Positions 57,076-64,000 of a stretch of 64,000 nt of DNA are shown here, in pieces. The DNA is from Symsagittifera roscoffensis (Eukaryota; Xenacoelomorpha; Acoela; Convolutidae): the NCBI RefSeq assembly GCF_963678635.1, contig NC_087069.1, forward strand, positions 28,994,776-29,058,775, in the 5' to 3' direction. The notes beneath the pieces were generated by a model, which did not search any database, had not been told where the DNA came from, and was given only the letters and a program-made list of their open reading frames with translations. Position 1 is the stretch's first letter. Every line of letters starts with the position of its first letter. The translations under genes and the position numbers were made by a program.

Positions 57076-58730
57076 TCAATGGTTTATTTGGTTACCCCAA
57101 AAAAGGGCGTTTGTGCCTCAGTCAAAGTGAGCAACACACCAGGCTTTTGAGAAAATTTTGACTGCTAGGTTGACTTTGATTGCTTTGATGAAAAGCCTCA
57201 AAGTAGCTTGAACCCGCAAAAAATCCATTTCATTCTCTATAAAGTAGAATTTCATCTGCAGGCTCAAAATGTGTTAAATTTTTTCTCTTGTTTTTTTTTC
57301 ATAAAAAAACAAGCGTTTTGCAGTTTTTTATGTTTGAGGTCGCGGGGCGTTTTCTTCTCAAGTCATGAGTTTAACGTAATTAGTGGCCAGCACAATTGTC
57401 CAATTTAGTTGCATCTAAAAACAATAATTGCTTCAAGGAATCAGCGGTACCGAATCAAAATTTAACAAAGTTCTTTTTTTTAAATATCAAATGCCCATGT
57501 ACTAGAAACAAGTAAATTGATAGTTCAAGGAAAATAATGAAAGAAGACAATTAAGTTTTGTCGATCTTTTCAAAGTTCATATTCGCAATTGAAATAATAT
57601 ATTGATCAGATTGCATAGTTCATCAAGATCTATCAGATGGTGGCGTTCCTTATGAGAAAAAGAGACATGATGATGCAAAACTAGGTTTTTAAAATGAGAA
57701 AATCTCAAACAAATGAGAAAATGAGTATTCATACTTCTTAAAGGTATTGCAAACTTTTCATATTAAGCAAATATTTCCAGGCCAAAAAATCAAAGCTGAC
57801 CGCTTGCAATAAAAAACAGGCAAACTTATGCCATTTTTTCTCAGACTTCAGATGCTTTGTGAAAACCTAATATTTGAAGCTGAGCCGTTTTTAAAAATTG
57901 AAGAAAAAAAAACAACCAATTTGTTCAATTTTTGCGTGAATTGACTGCAAAACTTGGTTGTAGTGCATAAATGTATTTTATGTTAACTTTCTACTTCGAG
58001 TTCGAGCAAAAAACGTTGAGCGAAACGAAATATCTAAGAATTCTGATTGCTTGAATTATTTCTACCTTTCGGTTTCTCCATCATTAGAATAGTCCCCAAT
58101 GAGATGATACAAGTCCGTCACAAAGTGTTAGTGCTGAAACGGTTTTCCGATTTTTTTTTTGAAAAATTGAAACGAGAACTTACATGTTGATATTAGAACC
58201 AATTAATGAAGAAAGTTCAGAAACTAAGTTTTTGCACTGCTGACTTGCTCTGTTGTTCTGACTATCCCGAACTGGCAAAAATGCTTTTTTAATTAAATTA
58301 ATTGTAAATTGATTGAAAATTATCCAAATTTATGCACACTTTAAAAAGATTTAAATTTGAATCTATTCATTCCGGAAATTTTGAATTGATTTGACGGTTT
58401 GATAAACTAATCCCACCTCAAGCCAGTTATATCAATTTTGTGGTGGTATGAAGATTAATTTTGTGGCCACAAGCAGTTTTCAATTTATTCTAATTTATTT
58501 TTAATCCAGAACTTGATTAATAACTTTCACTGAAAAAACCTCCGTCAGTCTAACAGTCACCATCAGTCCGTTCACTAAGAGTTCCCAACTGAAAACTTAT
58601 ATTATCTCGTGCTCCTTCAAATTTTCTATAATATAAAAGAACCTCCTGATAAAAAATGTTGAGTCCGATTTCTTTCAAATTGTTCTTAGGAGGATTACTT
58701 TTGAGGGAAAAATTTCAAAGCGAGAAAACC
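57076..58730. other. Intergenic, nothing recognised
   Basis: 1.6 kb of AT-rich sequence with short ORFs; no motif, RNA gene or repeat match noted on either strand. Confidence 0.45.
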
Positions 58731-59960
58731 TGAAGTCGACTCGCTAAAGTCTTTTCTTGAAACGCGCCGAGTAAATTTTTTCCTAAGTCGTGCGGCTAAA
58801 ATTTTTTGTTTGTATCGCACCGCCGTAGTTAATTCTTAGATCGCTTGGCTTAAGTTTTTTTTTGGATTGCGCTGCTTAAGTACTTCCTGCCATTTCATTC
58901 CTTCAGTAAGACGCGCCTTCAATTTTGAGTCGCGCCATTAGTCTTTTTTAAATCGCGCCTCTTAGTTTCTATCTTAAGTTGCCCATTCAATTATTTGTTA
59001 AATCGGTACGGTTATGTATTTTCCGAGTCGCGCCGGCAGTTTTAATTCAAATCGCGCCGCTTATGACTTTTTTCAGTTGCGCCGTCAGTCTTCATCGCTT
59101 TTTCTTAAGTCCACGCGCAGACTTTAGAAAAGACTTAAACAGTGCGAATTAAAAAAAGACAGAGGGCGCAACTTACGAAAAAACTGATGACTTAAATTGA
59201 GAAAAAAACTTGAGCAGTGCAACTTAAAAAAAGACTGTAAGCGCGACTTAAAAAAAAGATTTAAGCGGCGGATGACATAAGCAAAAATCTAGGGCGCGTA
59301 TTAGAAAAAAACTGACAGTGCAACTTAAGAGAAAACTTTAGCAGAGCGACTTAAGAAAACACATTATTGTGGCGATTTAAAAAAGTTTGCGCGACAAAAC
59401 GTTTGCCGCGCGATATGACAAAATACTTTGGCAGCAAGAATTTAAACAATACTCAAGCTGCGTTACTTAGCAAAATCTCGACTAACGAAAAGACAGACGA
59501 CTCATTTTTTTAACAATTTTTTTTGCTGCGCGACTTAAGAAAAGACCAATAGCCTGACTTACAAAACGACTGGCGACGCAAAATAAGAAAAGGCTTTAAC
59601 GGCGCGACATAAGAAAAGACTGAAGACACGAATTATGAAAAGACTGTCGGCGCGTCTTTAAAAAAAACGTTAGCGGCGCGATTTAAGAAAAGACATTAGC
59701 GGTGCGACTTAGGAAAAGTTCTTAGCAGTGCGTCTCAAGGAAAGGCTTTTGGTTTTTTACTCAGTCGCGCAGATTGTTGCCATTTGATCTTAGGCGCGAC
59801 GTTCGCGCGATTACTTCATGTCGCACCGGTCGTTTGATTTTTTTTTTCAGTCACACCGGTCTTGAAGTGCCAAGTTTTGGCAGCGCCGGTCTGATATTGC
59901 CAATATAAAGTAGCGGCGCAGGTCTGGAATTGTCAAATGTGGGCCGCGCCGATCTTTTCA
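58730..59960. repeat. Palindromic degenerate array with GC cores (unit about 25-35 bp)
   Basis: From 58735 to about 59105 the sequence repeats a loose unit of a TCGCGCCG-like core followed by a T-rich tail with CTTAAG or AGTCTT. From about 59110 to 59755 it repeats the reverse complement (cores such as GGCGCGACTTAAGAAAAGAC, at 59589-59620 and 59670-59710). From 59755 to 59960 the first orientation returns (GTCGCGCAG, GCGCGACG, GCGCCGGTCT). Units are diverged, so no two are identical. The opposite orientations can pair over hundreds of bases. No ORF of note. It lies between two genes, about 700 bases before the receptor start codon. Confidence 0.8.
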
Positions 59961-60480
59961 TAAACCGCGGAACTCGAACCGGGAGTGCAAATTTGACAAA
60001 GGGGAAGAAAAAAGTCAAAAAAAAAATGTAGCGCGTTTTTGATTCAAACAATTGCTTCCTGAAGACTTTTTAATGAATGTAAAGTTAAATCTATCTCCTT
60101 TTCATTGTACCAAAATCAGGATATTAACATTTTATGGGAGCCCTATATAGCAAAACGAGTTCCGTTATTTAAATTTTTCATTTATAAAAACTAAACAATT
60201 ACTTTCAGCTGAATGCAAATAATTCTTGAAATAACGTCTTTATTTTTTTCCAACGAAATCAAAAGAAATATAAATAACTGAATAAGCGTTGTATTTTGAG
60301 AAAAAATTGATCCCTGAAAATTGTCCAGCACAATTTAAAGACCCAAGAAAGTGATGAACACGTGAAATTACACATAGAGCCAGAACTAAAAAAAAGTCGA
60401 GCCAATAATTCTGCAGAAAACATGTTTTTATTTAAATATTACAAGAAATAATTGTCATACGTTTTAGTACACTTGCAATT
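59961..60480. other. Upstream region of the receptor gene, nothing recognised
   Basis: AT-rich, no coding motif. Any distal promoter elements of the receptor gene would be here. Confidence 0.4.
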
Positions 60481-60482
60481 AT

Positions 60483-60490
60483 GTGACGTC
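60483..60490 (+). promoter_or_regulatory. Possible CRE-like site upstream of the receptor gene
   Basis: TGACGTCG is one base from the palindromic CREB/ATF site TGACGTCA and lies about 175 bases upstream of the receptor ATG. CREB regulation of neuronal genes is common, but a single 8-base match in AT-rich DNA is weak evidence. Confidence 0.2.
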
Positions 60491-60664
60491 GTTTCGGTTC
60501 GCTTCATTAACCAAAGTCAACTACAACAAAAAAAAGTAAAATCAAGTTCGTTCACTTTCTAAAAATTACGAAAAACATTATTAACTATAACTTCACTTCT
60601 ACCAAATTTTCTCACTGATTGTCAGCCGAAACTCTAAGCAAATAATAGTATTCTAGTCACTCAT

Positions 60665-60796
60665 ATGATGGTTCGAATACTTTTAATTTCACTTTTCCTC
60701 GTAAACTTTGACTTAGCCAACTCTGTGTCAGTTCATCAGTTACATATGGAACTCCTTGAAAACTACAACCGCTGGATACGACCAGTAACCAATCAG
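60665..60796 (+). CDS. Nicotinic acetylcholine receptor-like subunit, exon 1 (signal peptide)
   Basis: ATG at 60665 opens 44 codons: a signal peptide (MMVRILLISLFLVNFDLANS) and then LHMELLENYNRWIRPVTNQ, which matches the start of the mature ligand-binding domain in nicotinic-type Cys-loop subunits (L-L-x-x-Y-N-x-x-x-R-P-V-x-N). The donor GTCTGA begins at 60797 and the exon ends in phase 0. The product would be a pentameric ligand-gated channel subunit at the cell surface. A second ATG follows immediately. Ligand and alpha or non-alpha class cannot be told, as the loop C region is outside the window. Confidence 0.82.
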
Positions 60797-60964
60797 GTCT
60801 GAAACAAACAAACTGGACAAATTAGGAGCAAATGAACAAATTAGAATCAAGTTAACATCGACTCAGCTGAGCTGTTAGGAGAATTTAAGTTGTTTTCAAA
60901 TTTTTTTCAAGATTTGTGTGCGCTTTTAATTTGAAACAAAGTAACATTGAGCTGAAATTCAATT

Positions 60965-61200
60965 AAGAAATGCCCATGACCCCTCAGGGATTCGATCCTA
61001 TGACCACCCGAAAAGATACCCCTTTGGTATACTGTTTTATTGCATCTCTAATTCGTCGACACTAAATTTGATAGTCTTCTAAAAGCGTTTTTGGTGCCAA
61101 AGTATTTCAAATTTAACGGGGAGTTGGCGCCGAAAACAAACGCGGAGAAACGCGTCATATTTACCCTGATTTTCTAAAATTCGCCTCAGGCGCAGAAAAC
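60965..61200. mobile_element. Diverged G-run MITE fragment in receptor intron 1
   Basis: CCCCTCAGGGATTCGATCC, then GATACCCCTTTGGTATACTG, CTAAATTTGATAGTCTTCTA and AAAAGCGTTTTTGGTGCC match, in order, the inner part of the element at 50801-51000. The terminal G run is missing, so it is 5'-truncated or the end has decayed. Confidence 0.5.
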
Positions 61201-61423
61201 TTAAGCCTTGCTCGAATTTGTTTGACCGTTGGACCAGGTTCTTCTTAAGTGTAAATGGTAGTTACTTAAGACCATCTAACCACGAGGGAAAGACTAACAT
61301 ACACAGGGGCTGGGACTAACAAAAACTACAAGCTGTTGAGACCAGTCACTGATATACTCAATAAAACACAGAAGGTGGGGCTAGAACTGTTCCCTTTTGT
61401 ATAATTATTCCCTATGATTTCAG

Positions 61424-61567
61424 TCTTCGATTGTGAATCTGACTTATGGAGCTGCACTGTACCAGCTGGTGGGGTTCGATGTCAAACTGGAGACCCTCTC
61501 CACTCTCATCTGGCAGAGACTCTACTGGCAGGACCAGTTCATCCAGTGGCATCCAGCAGATTATGAG
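61424..61567 (+). CDS. Nicotinic acetylcholine receptor-like subunit, exon 2
   Basis: Acceptor GATTTCAG ends at 61423; 48 codons follow, phase 0 to phase 0. The frame reads IVNLTYGAALYQLVGFDVKL, then TLSTLIWQRLYWQDQF and IQWHPADYE, matching beta strands 1-2 of the family (L-x-L-x-Q-L-x-x-V-D-E-K-x-Q-x-L-T-T-x-x-W-x-x-x-x-W-x-D-x-x-L-x-W-x-P-x-D-Y). The loop D Trp (W of LIWQR) is present. The exon is best ended at GAG 61565-61567, so the intron starts GCATGT (a GC donor) and reads DYE-GIEVIRL into exon 3. Reading on instead meets a stop within two codons. Confidence 0.85.
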
Positions 61568-61779
61568 GCATGTTGACAGTTTCAATGAGTTCAATGACTC
61601 AATTACACTAGCAGTACCAACTAGTTATGTAGCTGCCGTGGATCTCAAATGAGTAATTATAGTAATTAAAGGGATAGTAACTATAGTATTATAGTACTCA
61701 AATTCCTATAAGCAAATCTAAAGTTATAAAAGGTATGAACTATCACTAAAGGTATAAACTATGATAGATGGTTGCCGCG

Positions 61780-62525
61780 CACGTAACCGGGTCAAGGTGC
61801 TTGATTTAAATTATGACTTTTAAAGTCGAGCAAATGCAGTTTTTCGACTGAAATTCAGCGACTGAGAAGCAATTTTAAATCGAGCATGCCCAGTTTTAAG
61901 CAAAACATACATCGAGCACAGTTAAAACATAGGACAAGCTCAGTTGAAACATTCGTCTAGCCAGATTTTTTTTTGAAATTTTTGGTACAGTTTCCACATA
62001 TTGACTGTAACAAAGGAATAATAACAAAAAAGAAAAAAATTTACAAGGGCGTCTCACTAAGAGATTGTCTCACTATCTGAACTATTTGATTGATATTGAA
62101 AGTTATGAAATGCTAAATCAAAGTATTTAACTTTCCAGGTCAAAAATTTGACGTAAAATTTAAACCAGATGTGTTTTCACGGAGAGATCAAAAAACCTTT
62201 TGAACAGTTTTTCGGCGCAACCACGGCCAAAAACAAAACGAGAAAATTTTTTTGTTTGTCGAGAAACTTGAAACAAATGAAAATTTCTATTTTTGGTCGA
62301 GAAAGTCGAAACATATCAATGCGGGGTCGAACAGATAAACTTTTTTAAAATGTCGGTCAAAATAGTCAAAGCATACCTGAGAGCTGGATTGAATAAAGTC
62401 AAAACCTATCAAAATTTGGTCGAGAAAGTCGAAACATACCGATTTTCAGTCGAGAAAGCCGAAAAATACCAATTTTTAGTCGAGAAAGTCAAAATATAAA
62501 GCAAGCACCTCGACCCGGGTAGTTC
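61780..62525. mobile_element. Foldback/MITE-like element in receptor intron 2
   Basis: Terminal inverted repeats of about 40 bases: CCGGGTCAAGGTGCTTG near 61788 and CAAGCACCTCGACCCGG near 62500, extending into AAATTATGACTTT versus its complement. Internally the sequence iterates a GTCGAGAAAGTCGAAACAT-like unit of about 36 bases (62296-62500), and AGTCGAGCAAATG / CATCGAGCACAG variants on the left side. No protein motif; the 68-codon frame at 62293-62499 is a by-product of the internal repeat. Confidence 0.65.
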
Positions 62526-63200
62526 AGAAGGCTCCGACCACAAGAAGTTATACAAAATCATTTCCTTATTTTTTTAAACGTTCTGTTATTTTAAACTAAA
62601 AGTTCAAGTAGTTTCAAAAAATGCAACATTATTTTCAAAAAGGGCCACTTAAAACATTGTAACAATTCTTATCAGTAAATTTGTGGTGACTCGCATTCGT
62701 ATCGATACCTTCTGATCGCATCAAAATTAAAATCTTTTATCTCGATATATTTCGTGCTACTAAAACTTGAGCGGCAAATAAATCGTTTCAGAGAACTAAG
62801 CAACCAATTACTTTTGTTTAAAGTGTTACTAGTCTCAAAGTATGTCTCTTTGTACTTTGCAAAGTGTGAGGGGCTTGAAATGAAGAAAAAATTGACACGA
62901 AAAAATGAAAAAAAATTCAGTTAATATATGAATTTCGACAAAAAAAACAAGACTGCTCCGAATTCTCGCTAATTGTTCTCAATTAAATTTTGGTTACTGA
63001 TATTTTGAGAAAATACGAATTTTAAGCTGATAAAATCAAATTTTAAGAAGGAAAATTTGAGTCAAATATGGATTTTATAATACCAATTAGTTTGCTTCAG
63101 TTCAGTTTGGAAAATTATGAGAGCGGATAATTTACCACTCATAAAAAATTCGCGTATTGAGACTTTGAATTCTTTTTCAAGTTTCAAAGCCTTCCGCTTT
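62526..63200. other. Intronic sequence, nothing recognised
   Basis: Rest of the receptor's second intron before the tRNA-like piece. A-rich and T-rich runs only. Confidence 0.45.
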
Positions 63201-63275
63201 TTAGTCTAATGCGTGCATACTCGCTTGGTATTCCAAAGAGCCTAAGGTTTCCGGATTGATACCCATACGGTATCA
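63201..63275 (+). repeat. Degraded tRNA-like sequence
   Basis: TAGTCTAATGCGTGCATAC, CTCGCTTGGTATTCCAAAG and CCGGATTGATACCC resemble the A-box, anticodon-arm and B-box stretches of a decayed tRNA. A body fragment shared with 35836-35885 follows about 90 bases later, consistent with a SINE. Confidence 0.4.
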
Positions 63276-63779
63276 ATTTTTGTAAAATCGGTCTGAATAA
63301 AAATCATTCCAGTCATATATATTCCTCACTTTCTTCGAAAGTCAGAACAATAAATTTTTCATTGATTTTAAACGGCAGTCTGAACATTCAAGTCTTCGTA
63401 TTGTAATGGGCAGTCCGTTTTTGATTCATATTTAAACATCTCATATCATTTAAGTCTGCACATACTTCTTTTTTGTTACTAACAAAATCTAATCATGAAA
63501 ATGAGAACAAATATAACAGATATTTCAAGCAGCTCCTAAAAATGAAATTAGTAAAAATCAGAGAAACCAATTCAAATTCTTAATATATTAATTTTTTGTT
63601 TTTTTAATCTAAAAAATCGAAAAAAAACTCAGTTTAACGAAGAGCAAATGTGAAACTAGATTGAATATGGATATGAAATTATGCCTAGTTATTGGCATGT
63701 TAATTAATAAAGAATTGTCAAACTCGCCAGTGTGACTCCTGACTGAAATATAGTTTGTTTTTGCTAATTCTCTTTTTAG

Positions 63780-63933
63780 GGCATTGAAGTGATCCGACTG
63801 TCTCAGTCTCAATTGTGGACTCCTGACTTGCTGCCTTATAACGACATAGGAGTGTATGACTCGAACAAGTACGCCAAAACAGTGCCTCTCTCAGTAACCC
63901 ACACTGGATCTGTCACCTGGCTCAATCCAATAG
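63780..63933 (+). CDS. Nicotinic acetylcholine receptor-like subunit, exon 3 (gene continues off the window)
   Basis: Acceptor CTTTTTAG ends at 63779. The exon reads GIEVIRLSQSQLWTPDLLPY, then NDIGVYDSNKYAK and SVTHTGSVTWLNPI. W-T-P-D and the Tyr of L-P-Y-N-D form loop A of the agonist site, and G-S-V-T-W-L-N-P corresponds to G-x-V-x-W-x-P-P before the Cys-loop. A donor GTGGTG at 63934 would end the exon in phase 1. The Cys-loop and four membrane helices lie beyond the window. The introns seen here (627 bp and 2.2 kb) hold MITE and foldback elements. Confidence 0.82.
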
Positions 63934-64000
63934 GTGGTGGGAACGCATATTTATTCACTATTCAATAGGGGCAGTATGGGAGGAGGGTTGAGGGGTTGGC

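Noticed and set aside
61446-61652. 68-codon + strand ORF overlapping receptor exon 2
   Set aside because: It is a shadow in another frame; the Cys-loop receptor frame carries the conserved residues.

Overview
The window is eukaryotic and almost certainly from an invertebrate animal. It is AT-rich, with long intron-bearing genes whose phases match across introns, several classes of decayed retrotransposons, MITE-like and foldback elements, tRNA-derived repeats and a 200-base N gap (8392-8591). No bacterial operons, ribosome binding sites or CRISPR arrays are present. Three host genes can be supported, all on the + strand in the right half: a TYW4/LCMT2-type gene (carboxyl methyltransferase domain plus Kelch repeats, exons between 36273 and 52385), a two-exon gene for an unrecognised Gln/Lys-rich protein (54600-55946), and the first three coding exons of a Cys-loop (nicotinic acetylcholine receptor-like) subunit (60665-63933), which runs off the right edge.

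The left 36 kb is a transposon graveyard. In order: the RNase H end of a Ty3/gypsy element (1-640); a Penelope-like element on + (1215-2760); gag, zinc knuckle and protease of a second gypsy element (5994-7620); a non-LTR reverse transcriptase remnant (9490-10130); a decayed LINE with endonuclease and RT (11905-14010); a second Penelope-like element on the minus strand with RT, an internal PHD-like finger and a GIY-YIG nuclease (16860-14155); a C-terminal RT remnant (16950-17395); a nearly complete two-ORF LINE (about 18770-22600); and another LINE C-terminus (23480-24120). A 6.2-kb block carrying minus-strand LINE debris follows and is repeated in tandem (24138-30349 and 30350-35626). The first copy has its own nested 679-bp tandem duplication.

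The TYW4-like gene has one very long intron (38831-50082). It contains a tandemly duplicated segment of about 2.93 kb, and both copies end in a 105-bp minisatellite. The second array (45021-49540) has about 43 nearly identical units and is open on both strands, which creates spurious ORFs of about 1270-1290 codons. Intron 3 is mostly one long-inverted-repeat element with another MITE inside one arm.

Two more inverted or palindromic structures lie further right. One is a 1.2-kb degenerate array with GC cores that flips orientation near 59110. The other is a 740-bp foldback element in the receptor gene's second intron. A T-rich repeat family without obvious coding recurs at least six times between 36.6 and 57.1 kb, often near tRNA-like sequences with A- and B-box matches. 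The gene calls rest on visible protein motifs and matched intron phases. Transposon family names and exact boundaries are less certain.
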